Below, in pieces: positions 16,475 to 25,968 of a stretch of DNA of 59,745 bases (the first letter of the stretch is position 1; the number at the start of each line of letters is the position of its first letter). The notes beneath the pieces are model-generated. The model had not been told where the DNA came from. It searched no databases and saw nothing but the letters and a program-made list of their open reading frames with translations. The translations under genes were made by a program, and so were the position numbers. The stretch comes from an uncultured Christensenellaceae bacterium (lineage in GTDB: Bacteria > Bacillota > Clostridia > Christensenellales > UBA3700). The stretch spans positions 1 through 59,745 of the forward strand of contig CALWHF010000013.1 in NCBI GenBank assembly GCA_944380305.1, written 5' to 3'.

Positions 16475-16550
16475 TGGTGACCCATCCGAGAATCGAACTC
16501 GGGACACCATGATTAAAAGTCATGTGCTCTACCGACTGAGCTAATGGGTC
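16475..16550 (-). tRNA. tRNA-Lys (TTT)
   Basis: The acceptor is GACCCAT/ATGGGTC. The anticodon stem CATGA/TCATG encloses CTTTTAA, giving TTT. CCA is encoded. With the CTT gene this makes two lysine tRNAs in the cluster. Confidence 0.95.
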
Positions 16551-16635
16551 AAAACCTTAGTTATTTTAACGCATTCGCTAAAAAAATGCAAGTGTTTTTG
16601 CGTATGTTTTTAACTATGCGACCCGATTTTATATT

Positions 16636-16711
16636 TGGCAGGGGTGGAAGGATTTGAACCCTCAAGTGCTGGAGTCAGAGTCCAGTGCCTTAACCATTTG
16701 GCGACACCCCT
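16636..16711 (-). tRNA. tRNA-Gln (CTG)
   Basis: The acceptor is AGGGGTG/CACCCCT. The anticodon stem CTGGA/TCCAG encloses CTCTGAC, giving CTG. CCA is encoded. Confidence 0.95.
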
Positions 16712-16732
16712 AAGTGTCATTGTTTTTACCCT

Positions 16733-16807
16733 TGGCAGGGGTAGCAGGATTTGAACCTACGAATATCAGAGTCAAAGTCTGATGCCTTACCGCTTGGCGA
16801 TACCCCT
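16733..16807 (-). tRNA. tRNA-Gln (TTG)
   Basis: The acceptor is AGGGGTA/TACCCCT. The anticodon stem TCAGA/TCTGA encloses CTTTGAC, giving TTG. CCA is encoded. Its similarity to the neighbouring CTG gene suggests tandem duplication. Confidence 0.95.
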
Positions 16808-16813
16808 GTGTAA

Positions 16814-16891
16814 TGGGGTGAGTAGAGGGAGTCGAACCCTCGGCCTCAAGAGCCACAATCTTGCGCTCTAGCCAACTGAGCTATACCCACC
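16814..16891 (-). tRNA. tRNA-His (GTG)
   Basis: The anticodon stem CAAGA/TCTTG encloses TTGTGGC, giving GTG. An extra 5' G opposite the discriminator C gives the G-1 identity base of histidine tRNAs and is included in the coordinates. CCA is encoded. Confidence 0.95.
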
Positions 16892-16895
16892 GCAT

Positions 16896-16972
16896 TGGCG
16901 AGCCTGAAGGGATTTGAACCCCCGACACACGGCTTAGAAGGCCGTTGCTCTATCCAACTGAGCTACAGGCTC
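16896..16972 (-). tRNA. tRNA-Arg (TCT)
   Basis: The acceptor is GAGCCTG/CAGGCTC. The anticodon stem ACGGC/GCCGT encloses CTTCTAA, giving TCT. CCA is encoded. Confidence 0.95.
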
Positions 16973-16986
16973 ATACAGAGTACCGT

Positions 16987-17060
16987 TGGAGCGGGTGATG
17001 GGAATCGAACCCACACGACCAGCTTGGAAGGCTGGGATTCTACCATTGAACTACACCCGC
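16987..17060 (-). tRNA. tRNA-Gly (TCC)
   Basis: The acceptor is GCGGGTG/CACCCGC. The anticodon stem CCAGC/GCTGG encloses CTTCCAA, giving TCC. CCA is encoded. It is the first gene of the cluster after the promoter. Confidence 0.95.
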
Positions 17061-17087
17061 GTGGGCGGATCTCCGTGATGCTTAAAA

Positions 17088-17117
17088 ATTCTAGCATACG
17101 GTATGCCGACTTGTCAA
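17088..17117 (-). promoter_or_regulatory. Promoter of the tRNA cluster
   Basis: On the minus strand TTGACA (17112-17117), an 18-bp spacer and TAGAAT (17088-17093) precede the first tRNA by about 28 bp. It lies in the AT-rich gap after typA. Confidence 0.8.
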
Positions 17118-17145
17118 CAATATAGACTTATTTTATTGCGAAATT

Positions 17146-18975
17146 TTATTGCGCGTTCTCTTTTTTCATCTTGCCGATGAGTTTCATGCGCTGCTCTTTG
17201 CTGAGTATGGTTTTTCTCAGGCGGATATTGAGCGGAGTGACCTCGACGAGTTCGTCGTCGGCGATGAATTCAAGGCATTGTTCGAGGCTCATGACGCGCG
17301 GGGAGACGAGTTTGAGAGCGTCTTCGCTGCCGCTTGCGCGGTTGTTGGTCAGCTGTTTTTTCTTGCAGACGTTGACTACGAGATCGTCTTCTCTGGAATT
17401 TTCACCGACAACCATTCCCGCGTAGACGGGGACGCCTGGTTTCAGGAAGAGGGTAGAGCGTTCCTGCGCGTTGAAGAGTCCGTACGTCGTGGTCAGACCG
17501 TCTTCGAACGCGATGACGGAGCCGCGGTTGCGCTCCTGAATATCGCCCTTGTAGGGCTCGTATCCTTTGAAAACGCTGGTCATGACGCCGAAGCCGCGTG
17601 TATCGGTCAGCATTTCGCTGCGGTAGCCTATCAGGCAGCGTGAAGGTATGGAAAACTCGAGCTTGATCCCGCCGCGGTCGTCGGGGAGCATTTCGGTGAG
17701 TTCGCCTTTGCGCGCGCCGAGCTTGTTGATTACGGTGCCTGCGTATTCTTCGGGAACTTCTACGACGACGGTCTCGACAGGTTCGCATTTTACGCCGTCG
17801 ATCTCCTTATATATGACCTTCGGGCGGGAGACCTGGAATTCATATCCTTCGCGGCGCATATTTTCGATGAGGATAGACAGATGCAATTCGCCTCTTCCGT
17901 ATACTTTGAAACAGTCGGGGCTGTCGGTCTCTTCGACGCGCATGCTGACGTTGGTCTGCACTTCGCGGAAGAGTCTGGCGCGGAGATGGCGACTGGTCAC
18001 GAACTTGCCCTCTCTGCCTGCGAAAGGGGAGTTGTTGACCATGAACATCATGGAAAGAGTGGGTTCGTCTATCGCAACGAACGGGAGCGGATCGGGCATA
18101 TCGCTGTCGCATACGGTCTCGCCGATATTGAGTTTTTCGATACCGCTTATCGCGATTATGTCGCCGACGCTCGCACGGTCGCTTTCGACGCGTTTGAGCC
18201 CCTCGAACTGATACATCTTGGCGATCTTTTCGTGGGTCACGGTGCCGTCGGTATGGCATATCGCTGCAAGCTGACCGCCGCGGAGAGTACCGCGCACGAT
18301 TCTGCCTATGCCTATTCTGCCGACGTACTCGTCGTAGTCGATATTGCAGATGATCGCCTGAAGTCCGTCGGTGTCGTCGCCTTCGGGAGCGGGGATCTCG
18401 GAGAGTATCGTATCGAGCAGAGGACGCATGTCCGTGCCCGTTTCTCCTGGGGTGAGAGTAGCCCAGCCCTGTTTGCCGGACGCATATACGGTCTTGAAGT
18501 CGAGCTGATCGTCGTTCGCGCCCAGCTCGAAGAAAAGGTCGATGACCTGGTTTGCGATCTTGTCGAAGTCGCAGCCTCTGTCCACCTTGTTGACGACGAC
18601 CACGGGTTTCTTGTTCAGCCCGAGTGCCTTTTTGAGAACGTAGCGGGTCTGCGGCATACAGCCCTCGACTGCGTCGACGAGCAAAACTACGCCGTCGACC
18701 ATAGAGAGAATGCGCTCGACTTCGCCGCCGAAGTCTGCGTGTCCCGGGGTGTCGATGATGTTTATCTTTGTGCCTTTATAATGCACGGCGGTGTTCTTCG
18801 CGAGAATGGTGATGCCGCGTTCTCTTTCGAGAGCGTTGTTGTCCATTACGCGTTCCGCGACCGCTTCGCCTGCGCGGAATACGCCGTTCTGTTTGAGGAG
18901 CTGGTCGACCATGGTAGTCTTGCCGTGGTCGACGTGAGCGATGATAGCAATGTTTCTTACGTCGTTTCTTATCAT
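17146..18975 (-). CDS. typA: Translational GTPase TypA/BipA
   Basis: The product is 609 residues, the normal length. HVDHGKTT (14-21), [13 protein letters not shown] and NKVDR are the G1, G3 and G4 GTP-binding motifs. The later part has the EF-G-like domains III and V and the family C-terminal domain. TypA binds 70S ribosomes and helps 50S assembly and stress adaptation. It is the last protein gene of a minus-strand operon after rdgB and the phosphodiesterase gene, 15 bp from the latter. The tRNA cluster beyond it has its own promoter. Confidence 0.96.
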   Translation of the reverse strand: MIRNDVRNIAIIAHVDHGKTTMVDQLLKQNGVFRAGEAVAERVMDNNALERERGITILAKNTAVHYKGTKINIIDTPGHADFGGEVERILSMVDGVVLLVDAVEGCMPQTRYVLKKALGLNKKPVVVVNKVDRGCDFDKIANQVIDLFFELGANDDQLDFKTVYASGKQGWATLTPGETGTDMRPLLDTILSEIPAPEGDDTDGLQAIICNIDYDEYVGRIGIGRIVRGTLRGGQLAAICHTDGTVTHEKIAKMYQFEGLKRVESDRASVGDIIAISGIEKLNIGETVCDSDMPDPLPFVAIDEPTLSMMFMVNNSPFAGREGKFVTSRHLRARLFREVQTNVSMRVEETDSPDCFKVYGRGELHLSILIENMRREGYEFQVSRPKVIYKEIDGVKCEPVETVVVEVPEEYAGTVINKLGARKGELTEMLPDDRGGIKLEFSIPSRCLIGYRSEMLTDTRGFGVMTSVFKGYEPYKGDIQERNRGSVIAFEDGLTTTYGLFNAQERSTLFLKPGVPVYAGMVVGENSREDDLVVNVCKKKQLTNNRASGSEDALKLVSPRVMSLEQCLEFIADDELVEVTPLNIRLRKTILSKEQRMKLIGKMKKENAQ

Positions 18976-18990
18976 AAAAACCTTCTTTAT

Positions 18991-19452
18991 TTATACGAGC
19001 GTAACGAGTTTTGCGGCAAACTTGCCGTTGTATACGCTCATGTAACAATAATTACCCTGATAACCTATGCTTCCCGGATTGATAAGCGTAAGCGCGCCGT
19101 CTTTTTCGATGACGGGGAAGTGGGTATGCCCGAAAAGAGCGCAGTCCGCGTCTTTTTCTCTTGCCGCGTACGTCAGATTAAGATAACCCGACTTGACGCC
19201 GTAATCGTGCCCGTGCGTCAGAAAGAATTTTACGCCGTCGAGCTCGACGAGTTCTTCGCGTCTGCCGCTTCTGAAATCGCAGTTTCCGAACACATAATGC
19301 AATTTCGAAGGATACGCGCCTTTGAGGAAGTCGATGTCTCTTCCGCCGTCTCCGAGAAAGAAAATGTAGTCTGCCTCGTCGAGTATCGTCAAAAACTTTT
19401 CGGACTGAGGCAGTCTGTTGTGCGAATCGGAGAGAACGACGACGTTGCTCAT
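18991..19452 (-). CDS. YfcE/MJ0936-type metallophosphoesterase
   Basis: The product is 153 residues. The metal-binding pattern is complete: LSDSHN (7-12), LGDGGRD, GNCDF, THGHDYGV and GHTH. Family members are small two-metal phosphodiesterases. The natural substrate is usually unknown. The start overlaps the rdgB stop by 4 bases, and the rdgB neighbour is the common arrangement in Firmicutes. Confidence 0.9.
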   Translation of the reverse strand: MSNVVVLSDSHNRLPQSEKFLTILDEADYIFFLGDGGRDIDFLKGAYPSKLHYVFGNCDFRSGRREELVELDGVKFFLTHGHDYGVKSGYLNLTYAAREKDADCALFGHTHFPVIEKDGALTLINPGSIGYQGNYCYMSVYNGKFAAKLVTLV

Positions 19453-20042
19453 AGCTTTTCTCTGAGAGCCGCGAGAGCGCGAGCCCTGTGGCTGACCGTG
19501 TTTTTCTCATGCATTTCGGCTTCGGCGAAAGTTTTGCTAAGCTCCGTGCAATAGAAAAGAGGATCGTATCCGAAGCCGCCGCCTCCGCGGTATTCGTCGA
19601 GGATAATGCCGTTCACTCTGCCTTCGCCCGAGATCTTTCTGCCGTCGGGGAGCACCGCGGCTACCACGCTCGCGAAATACGCGTTGCGGTTTTTCGGCAC
19701 GGTCTTTTCGAGTTCGTGTAGATTTTTAAGCAGCAGAGCGTTGTTCTTTGCATCGTCGCAGGGATTGCCCGCATAACGTGCGGAGTATACGCCGGGGGCT
19801 CCGTCGAGAGCCTCTACGCAAAGTCCGCTGTCATCCGCGAGAACCGCGTATTTGCCGCCCAGCATGTCGAATATCGTCTGAGCCTTTATGAAAGCGTTTT
19901 CTTCGAAAGTAACGCCCGTTTCGTCGATGTCGGTATGTATGCCGACGTCGGCGAGAGAGCAGATTTTTTCGAATTTATCCGCGAGCAGAGCGCGGATCTC
20001 TTTGAGCTTGTGAGCGTTGTTGCTTGCGAGTACGGCTATCAT
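19449..20042 (-). CDS. rdgB: Non-canonical purine NTP pyrophosphatase (RdgB/HAM1)
   Basis: The product is 197 residues. SNNAHKLKEI near the start binds the triphosphate. DDSGLCVEALDGAPGVYSAR and GGGGFGYDPLF are the signature blocks. It removes ITP, XTP and dITP from nucleotide pools. It overlaps the preceding membrane-protein gene by 4 bases and the phosphodiesterase gene by 4 bases, so the three are translationally coupled. Confidence 0.95.
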   Translation of the reverse strand: MIAVLASNNAHKLKEIRALLADKFEKICSLADVGIHTDIDETGVTFEENAFIKAQTIFDMLGGKYAVLADDSGLCVEALDGAPGVYSARYAGNPCDDAKNNALLLKNLHELEKTVPKNRNAYFASVVAAVLPDGRKISGEGRVNGIILDEYRGGGGFGYDPLFYCTELSKTFAEAEMHEKNTVSHRARALAALREKL

Positions 20043-20533
20043 TCTTCATTTTCTCCAGATACTTCTATCACGGCGTGCGAAGCGCGTTTTTTTATCGCTG
20101 CGGCGATCTCGTCGAAATACCTTTCGGACACGTTGACGCGTACAAAACGTGCCTGGATGCCTGTCATTTCGTCTTTTACGACGCCGTTTTTGTCTACCTT
20201 GTAATATAAAAGAAAAATACGTTTATCCTTACTGTAGCGGACGAGGCACACGTCCTTATACGGAACGGTCGTCAGCGCGATGCCGAGAAAGCAAAAAAAC
20301 TTCTTTTCGCCGACGATATAACACGATGCGAAAGTCACCGAGATCATGCAGACTTCGACGATCGCCATCATACATATCGCGAATATGTCGAGAAAGTGGT
20401 TTGTCGAGGTCATGTTACCGACCTGAGCGAGTCTTAAACCGTTGACTGTAATGCAGGTTAATGCTATAATCGTAACGACCGCGAAGAGGACGTAAACCGC
20501 CGCTCTTTGCTTGAAAGAGTAACGCTTTTTCAT
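20039..20533 (-). CDS. Small two-helix membrane protein, unknown
   Basis: The product is 164 residues starting MKKRYSF. Two membrane helices lie at about 10-32 and 45-72, followed by a soluble domain of about 90 residues (YKDVCLVRYSKDKRIFLLYY) that resembles small PH-like or YcxB-like domains but is not assigned. The frame extends upstream to a TTG without a ribosome site. A promoter (TTGTCT, 17 bp, TATAAT) ends only 7 bases before the ATG, so this start and a leaderless message fit best. It is the first gene of the operon with rdgB. Confidence 0.65.
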   Translation of the reverse strand: MKKRYSFKQRAAVYVLFAVVTIIALTCITVNGLRLAQVGNMTSTNHFLDIFAICMMAIVEVCMISVTFASCYIVGEKKFFCFLGIALTTVPYKDVCLVRYSKDKRIFLLYYKVDKNGVVKDEMTGIQARFVRVNVSERYFDEIAAAIKKRASHAVIEVSGENEE

Positions 20534-20563
20534 AACGACTATTATATACAAAAAATATAAATT
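20534..20563 (-). promoter_or_regulatory. Promoter of the rdgB-typA operon, leaderless
   Basis: On the minus strand TTGTCT, a 17-bp spacer and TATAAT lie immediately upstream of the ATG at 20533. The expected transcription start coincides with or touches the start codon. Confidence 0.6.
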
Positions 20564-20586
20564 AGACAAGGGATTTTTAGCTGTTT

Positions 20587-21564
20587 ATGCAATTTAGGAA
20601 AATAGAAGAAAGCGACAAAAAGCTGATCGACGAGGTGCTCGCAAAGAGCGATTCGACGGGCAGCGAGTATTCGATGCTGTATCTCAGAGGGTGGGACTTT
20701 TTTGATTTCGGGAGCATGACGATTGCTTTCGAAAGCGGATACGTTTTTATACGGTTCAGACCAAATCTTATGGACGAGGACGAGGAGAGCGACAGTCACG
20801 GATATATTTTTCTGCCGCCTCTCGCGCCGATCGGAGAATTCGCGAAAGCGGTCGGACTTCTCAAAGAATACTGCGAAGAGACGGGAGAGGAATTTTATAT
20901 CTCTTCGTGCAGGAAAGAGGACGCGGAAACGCTCGATCCGTCGGTATACGAGATCGCGGACAAACCCGATTACCGCAACTATGCGGAGTATCTCTACAAC
21001 CCGTCCGATCTGATAGAATTAAAGGGCAAGAAGTATCACGCAAAACGCAACTTCATATCGCGTTTTACAAACACATATCATGGAAAATACGTTTTCAGAA
21101 CGTATACCGAAGCGGACAGGGAAGGGGTATGCTCGCTGTTCGGGGAATGGATAAAGACGAAGAGTTTCGACGAGTATCACGACGCGAGCGAAAGGCAGGA
21201 AAAGAAGGTGGTAAAAATGGCTCTCGAATATTCTCTCAGGTATGACGATTTCTTTGCGGACGTAATGGAAGTCGACGGCAAAATAATAGGTTTCGAGACA
21301 GGAGAGCTTACCGCGTCGGGCGTGGGCATCGTGCATCTCGAAAAGGGCGACGTCGAATACGACGGCATATATCCGACGCTTTGCCAGATGTTTGCCGCCA
21401 AGCATTTTGCGGGGACGAGGTTTATCAACAGGCAGGAAGATATGGGGCTCGAGGGACTGAGGAAGTCGAAAGAGAGCTACCACCCTTGCGGTTTCGTCGA
21501 AAAGAGGATCGTCAGACTCGTCGGGGCGAACGCGAGAGAAAAGGCGGAAAAGAACGCGGACTGA
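20587..21564 (+). CDS. DUF2156 (acetyltransferase-fold) protein
   Basis: The product is 325 residues. LKGKKYHAKRNFISRF (around 153-168) and the C-terminal run KSKESYHPCGFVEKR are typical of DUF2156 proteins. These share the double acetyltransferase fold of the soluble part of lysyl-phosphatidylglycerol synthase and of FemX-like enzymes. The substrate is unknown; no membrane helices are present. It is transcribed divergently from the rdgB operon. AAGGG lies about 14 bases before the ATG, further than usual. The 112 bp after it hold only the promoter of the next gene. Confidence 0.8.
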   Translation: MQFRKIEESDKKLIDEVLAKSDSTGSEYSMLYLRGWDFFDFGSMTIAFESGYVFIRFRPNLMDEDEESDSHGYIFLPPLAPIGEFAKAVGLLKEYCEETGEEFYISSCRKEDAETLDPSVYEIADKPDYRNYAEYLYNPSDLIELKGKKYHAKRNFISRFTNTYHGKYVFRTYTEADREGVCSLFGEWIKTKSFDEYHDASERQEKKVVKMALEYSLRYDDFFADVMEVDGKIIGFETGELTASGVGIVHLEKGDVEYDGIYPTLCQMFAAKHFAGTRFINRQEDMGLEGLRKSKESYHPCGFVEKRIVRLVGANAREKAEKNAD

Positions 21565-21616
21565 GAAAAGACTTTGGACAAAGTTACAAACGGGCGCGCG
21601 CAAAGGTCGAAAAAAA

Positions 21617-21645
21617 TTGATTTTTGCGCGCGCTTGTAGTATTAT
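21617..21645 (+). promoter_or_regulatory. Promoter of the aconitase-family gene
   Basis: TTGATT (21617-21622), 17 bp and TATTAT (21640-21645). A GAGG ribosome site follows near 21667. Confidence 0.65.
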
Positions 21646-21676
21646 AGACGTAACGATTTGAAAAAAGAGGTCAAAA

Positions 21677-23944
21677 ATGATAAAAACCTATTCTGAAGGC
21701 AAATATTTCGTCGACGGCAAGTTTGTCGACGCAGACGGCGCGAAAGCACTCGGTTTCGACGAAAAGGCTCTCGAAAACGCTTATAAAGGCACGATGGCTT
21801 ATTCGGTGCTCAACGCGCACAATACCGCCGGCGAAGCGAAGAAGGGAGACCTTCTCAGACTGCGTTTCGACGCGCTCGCGTCGCACGACATCACCTACGT
21901 CGGCATAATCCAGACGGCGAAGGCGAGCGGACTCAAGGAATTCCCGATACCGTACGTCCTGACCAACTGCCACAACTCGCTGTGTGCGGTAGGCGGCACG
22001 ATAAACGAGGACGATCACGTCTTCGGTCTGTCGGCGGCGAAGAAGTACGGTGGCATATTCGTACCCCCGCACCAGGCGGTCATTCACACATACATGAGGG
22101 AGCGCATGAGCGGCTGCGGCAAGATGATACTCGGCAGCGACTCGCATACGCGTTACGGCGCGCTGGGTACTATGGCGGTAGGCGAAGGCGGTCCCGAGCT
22201 GGTCAAGCAGCTGCTTTGCAGGACTTACGACATCAAGTACCCCGACGTCGTCGCGATAGTGCTCAAGGGCAAGCCGCGTCGCGGAGTAGGTCCTCAGGAC
22301 GTTGCGCTCGCGATAATCGGCGAAGTGTTCGCGAGCGGTTTCGTAAAGAACAAGGTCATGGAGTTCGTAGGCGACGGAGTGAAGAACCTGCCGATAGAAT
22401 ACAGAAACGGCATCGACGTTATGACTACGGAGACGACCTGTCTTTCGAGCATATGGCGCACCGACGACGATGAGGTTAAGAATTATTACGCCGTCAGGGG
22501 CAGGCTGGACGACTACAAGGCGATCAAGCCTGCGCCGCTCGCGTACTACGACGCGGTCGTCGAGGTCGATCTTTCGAAAGCGGAGCCGAAGATCGCGCTG
22601 CCTTTCCATCCGAGCAACGTCTACAATCTCAAAGACGTGATCGAAAACCCCTACGACATACTTTCGGAAGCGGAAAAGAAGGGCAACGAACTCCTCGGCA
22701 ACAAGAGCGTTAAATTCAGACTCACCGATAAGATAAAGGACGGCAAAGTCGTCGTACAGCAGGGTATCATCGCAGGCTGTGCGGGCGGTACTTACGATAA
22801 CATATACGAGGCGGCAAGCATTCTCGAAAACGCCTCGACGGGCAGCGACGCGTTCACGCTCAGCGTATATCCGTCGTCGACCCCCGTGTTCTACGACCTT
22901 CTGAAGAAGGGCGCGATCGAAAAACTCGTCGATGCGGGCGCGAACGTCAAGACGGCTTTCTGCGGTCCGTGTTTCGGTGCGGGCGACGTACCCAACAACA
23001 ACGCGCTCAGCATAAGACATACGACGAGAAACTTCGAGTCCAGAGAGGGCAGCAAGCCCGGCAACGGTCAGATAGCGTCCGTCGCTCTCATGGACGCGAG
23101 GAGCATTGCGGCTACCGCGAAGAACGGCGGCGTGCTGACTTCGGCTACCGACGTCAAATACGACGACGCAATACCCGCTTTCGAATACGACGGCAGAATT
23201 TACGAGAGAAGGGTCTACAACGGCTGGGGCAAAGCGCAGAAGGACGAAGAACTGCATTACGGACCCAATATCAAGGACTGGCCCGAGGTCATAGAACTGA
23301 CCGACAATATCGCGATCAAGCTCGCGGCGGTCATCAACGATCCCGTTACCACGACCGACGAGCTGATACCGTCGGGCGAGACGTCGAGCTACCGCAGCAA
23401 TCCGCTCAAGCTTGCTGAATTCGCGCTTTCGAGAAAAGTGCCCGAATACGTCGGCAGAGCAAAGGAGATAGCGGAGGATCAGAAGTCTCTCGCGGCAGGC
23501 AAACTTCCCGAGGAATACGCGGCGGCGATAAAGGCGAGCGGTCTCGATCTCGAGGGCAGCCTATCGATAGGCAGCGGCGTATACGCCGTAAAGCCCGGCG
23601 ACGGAAGCGCGCGCGAACAGGCGGCGAGCTGTCAGAGGGTGCTCGGCGGCAGCTGCAACATCGCAAAAGAGTACGCGACCAAGAGATACCGCAGCAACCT
23701 CATCAACTGGGGAATGATCCCTTTCCTCAGCGACGAAAAGTATTCCGACGGCGAGATAATAATCGTCAAGGGCGTCAGAAAGGCTATCGAGGCGGGAGAT
23801 ACGACTTTCGCGGCGAAGGCTGTAGCGAAGGACGGCAAGGTCAGAGACATGGTATTGAGGATCGATCCTCTGACCGCGGACGAACGCGATATAATCGCAG
23901 ACGGCTGTCTGATGAATTACTACAAGAACAGGAACAATGGATAA
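21677..23944 (+). CDS. Aconitase-family hydratase, YbhJ type
   Basis: The product is 755 residues. [20 protein letters not shown] is the aconitase substrate-binding block. Cys368 in [10 protein letters not shown] and Cys429/Cys432 in CGPC are placed like the three 4Fe-4S ligands of aconitase, although the usual GSCTN block is replaced. Length and this replacement match the YbhJ-type hydratases, whose reaction is not established, rather than citrate-cycle aconitase AcnA or AcnB. It heads a tight run with the folate cyclo-ligase gene (8-base overlap). No citrate synthase or isocitrate dehydrogenase is nearby, so a citrate-cycle role is not supported by context. Confidence 0.85.
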   Translation: MIKTYSEGKYFVDGKFVDADGAKALGFDEKALENAYKGTMAYSVLNAHNTAGEAKKGDLLRLRFDALASHDITYVGIIQTAKASGLKEFPIPYVLTNCHNSLCAVGGTINEDDHVFGLSAAKKYGGIFVPPHQAVIHTYMRERMSGCGKMILGSDSHTRYGALGTMAVGEGGPELVKQLLCRTYDIKYPDVVAIVLKGKPRRGVGPQDVALAIIGEVFASGFVKNKVMEFVGDGVKNLPIEYRNGIDVMTTETTCLSSIWRTDDDEVKNYYAVRGRLDDYKAIKPAPLAYYDAVVEVDLSKAEPKIALPFHPSNVYNLKDVIENPYDILSEAEKKGNELLGNKSVKFRLTDKIKDGKVVVQQGIIAGCAGGTYDNIYEAASILENASTGSDAFTLSVYPSSTPVFYDLLKKGAIEKLVDAGANVKTAFCGPCFGAGDVPNNNALSIRHTTRNFESREGSKPGNGQIASVALMDARSIAATAKNGGVLTSATDVKYDDAIPAFEYDGRIYERRVYNGWGKAQKDEELHYGPNIKDWPEVIELTDNIAIKLAAVINDPVTTTDELIPSGETSSYRSNPLKLAEFALSRKVPEYVGRAKEIAEDQKSLAAGKLPEEYAAAIKASGLDLEGSLSIGSGVYAVKPGDGSAREQAASCQRVLGGSCNIAKEYATKRYRSNLINWGMIPFLSDEKYSDGEIIIVKGVRKAIEAGDTTFAAKAVAKDGKVRDMVLRIDPLTADERDIIADGCLMNYYKNRNNG

Positions 23945-24473
23945 GAGGTCTGTCCGCAATGAGATTTCCGCGCGTATTGCGGCGATGACGGACTGCGAAA
24001 AAGCCCGCGAAAGCGCGGCGGTCGCAGAGAAGATAACTCGGCTGGGGCTTGAGGGCAAAAAGGTCTTCATATACAATTCCTTGCCCGACGAAGTCGATAC
24101 GTCCGAGGCGATAAAAGAGCTTGCGAAGAACAACGAGGTCTATCTTCCCGTCGTTGACGGAGAGATGATGTACCTTGCCCGCTACGACGGCAGCGGCAGG
24201 ACGGGGGCATACGGGATAACCGAACCCACAGGCAAAAGATATTCGGCAAAAGAAATATCTCCCGACGTATGCGTGACCCCGCTCAGGGCTTTCGACGCAA
24301 ACCTTAACAGGCTTGGCAGAGGCAAAGGATACTACGACAGGTTTTTTGCCGAATGCGACTGCGAGAAGATAGCGATAGCGTTCGACTGTCAGAAGGCGGA
24401 CGCGCTCGATACCGACGCGCACGACGTAAAGGTGGACGCGGTGCTGACCGCGTCGGGAACATACCGCAAATGA
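23937..24473 (+). CDS. 5-formyltetrahydrofolate cyclo-ligase
   Basis: The product is 178 residues. [11 protein letters not shown] is the family signature, and the opening [14 protein letters not shown] fits the ATP-binding start (KxxxRxxI). It converts 5-formyl-THF to 5,10-methenyl-THF with ATP. It overlaps the hydratase gene by 8 bases and the RsmD-CoaD gene by 4 (ATGA). Confidence 0.92.
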   Translation: MDKRSVRNEISARIAAMTDCEKARESAAVAEKITRLGLEGKKVFIYNSLPDEVDTSEAIKELAKNNEVYLPVVDGEMMYLARYDGSGRTGAYGITEPTGKRYSAKEISPDVCVTPLRAFDANLNRLGRGKGYYDRFFAECDCEKIAIAFDCQKADALDTDAHDVKVDAVLTASGTYRK

Positions 24474-25504
24474 GAATAATCACAGGTAAATACAGGGGCA
24501 GGAAGATAATCCCGCCCGAAGGCAGCGACGAGATAAGACCTACCTCGGATATGGCGAGAGAGGGGATATTCAACGTGCTGCAATGCTACGTCGAAGGGAG
24601 CAGGTTCGTCGATTTGTTCGCGGGCAGCGGCGCGATGGGCATCGAGGCTCTGAGCCGCGGCGCGGACGAAGTGCTGTTCTGCGATACGGGCAGGCAGAGC
24701 ATGCAGCTGCTCAAAAAAAATCTGCACGGCATCGACGGCAAGATCACGGTTACGTCCCGCGATTTCAGGGACGCGCTGAGATCGGCGAAAGGCAAGTGGG
24801 ACTTCGTATTCTGCGATCCTCCGTATAAATGCGACTATATCGCAGAGATCGCCGCGATAGTCAAAGACAGAGACTTGCTCGCCGACGACGGGATGCTGAT
24901 ATACGAGCACGATAACGACTTTAGACCCGAAGTCCCCGACGGCTTCGAATGCGTCAAATCGAGAAAATACGGCAGGGCTACGGTAGAATTTTATTGCCGC
25001 AAAGTAAACGTATGCGCGGTGACGGGAAGTTTCGATCCGTTCACGAAAGGGCACAGATACGTCGTCGAAAAGGCACTTTCGATGTTTGATAAGGCGGTCG
25101 TGCTGGTAGCCGTCAATCCCGACAAAAAGAGGCTCTTTTCTCTCGACGAGAGTCTCGAGATAGCCAGAGAGTCGCTCAAGGATCTCGGCGACAGGGTCGA
25201 AGTGGACGTGTGTTACGGCATGGTCGCCGACTACTGCAACGGCAGAGGGATAAACGCGATAGTCAGAGGCTGCCGCAACAAGAAGGACTTTGCCTACGAA
25301 AAAGAGATGAGCGGGTACAATTTCGAAAGAGGCGGCGTCGTGACGCTGATAACCGAAACGAAAGAGGAGATCGCGGACGTAAGCGCGACGAGGATACGGG
25401 AATCGCTGCGCGAAGGCGGAAGAGAACTCGACGACGTCTGCGAGTCCGCAAAGGATACCGTGGAAAAAATCATGGAAAACAAAACTCACGAGGAGAAAAG
25501 ATAA
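24470..25504 (+). CDS. rsmD-coaD: Fused 16S rRNA m2G966 methyltransferase and phosphopantetheine adenylyltransferase
   Basis: The product is 344 residues, equal to one RsmD plus one CoaD. Residues 1-177 are Rsm[30 protein letters not shown] (SAM site) and DPPY. Residues 178-344 are CoaD: TGSFDPFTKGH (nucleotide-binding TxGH), KEEIADVSATRIRESL. There is no stop and no in-frame ATG, GTG or TTG with a ribosome site at the junction near 25003, so the two normally separate enzymes are one chain here. RsmD methylates 16S rRNA; CoaD makes dephospho-CoA. The pair is adjacent in most Firmicutes, which explains how a fusion could arise. A sequencing error removing a stop is the alternative. Confidence 0.88.
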   Translation: MRIITGKYRGRKIIPPEGSDEIRPTSDMAREGIFNVLQCYVEGSRFVDLFAGSGAMGIEALSRGADEVLFCDTGRQSMQLLKKNLHGIDGKITVTSRDFRDALRSAKGKWDFVFCDPPYKCDYIAEIAAIVKDRDLLADDGMLIYEHDNDFRPEVPDGFECVKSRKYGRATVEFYCRKVNVCAVTGSFDPFTKGHRYVVEKALSMFDKAVVLVAVNPDKKRLFSLDESLEIARESLKDLGDRVEVDVCYGMVADYCNGRGINAIVRGCRNKKDFAYEKEMSGYNFERGGVVTLITETKEEIADVSATRIRESLREGGRELDDVCESAKDTVEKIMENKTHEEKR

Positions 25505-25968
25505 TGGATTTGGAGATCGAAAGACTGCTTGACAAGCTCGAAGAGGAGATACGCATAGGCAAAAAGTCGATGTTCTCGGGCGGAAGAACGAGTATCGACG
25601 ACATCAAGTGTCTGTCCATAATAGGTCAGATAAGGAGCGCACTCCCGACCGCGATAACGGAGGCGAGAGTCGTGCTTCAGGACAGCAACAATATAATAGA
25701 GCAGGCGAACCTGCGCGCGAACGACATAGTGACAAAAGCGCAGAGAGACGCGTCCGCGATGCTGGCTGAAAGCAATCTCATCGCGCAGGCACAGCAGGAG
25801 GCAAACCGTATCGTCGGAATGGCGAGGCAGGAGGCGAACGCGGTCAGAAACGAAAGTTTCACTCATATCTACGACCTTTTCAACAGCGCGGAGAGGGAAC
25901 TGAGGCATTCGCTCGAAGTGGTCGCCGAGAGCAAACAGGAACTCTCCAACGCGATAAACCGCAGATAA
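25504..25968 (+). CDS. Coiled-coil protein downstream of coaD, ATP synthase b-like
   Basis: The product is 154 residues, almost all helical. MDLEIERLLDKLEEEIRIGK is followed by a long coiled coil rich in Ala, Gln, Glu (RANDIVTKAQRDASAMLAES, AQQEANRIVGMARQEANAV) like F0 b-subunits and DivIVA tails. A conserved protein of this kind is often found after coaD in Clostridia. Its role is unknown. The ATG overlaps the coaD stop (TAATG). Confidence 0.75.
   Translation: MDLEIERLLDKLEEEIRIGKKSMFSGGRTSIDDIKCLSIIGQIRSALPTAITEARVVLQDSNNIIEQANLRANDIVTKAQRDASAMLAESNLIAQAQQEANRIVGMARQEANAVRNESFTHIYDLFNSAERELRHSLEVVAESKQELSNAINRR

Noticed and set aside
21671..23257. Open frame of 528 codons on the minus strand opposite the hydratase
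   Set aside because: Same antisense artefact. The plus-strand aconitase-family motifs are intact.
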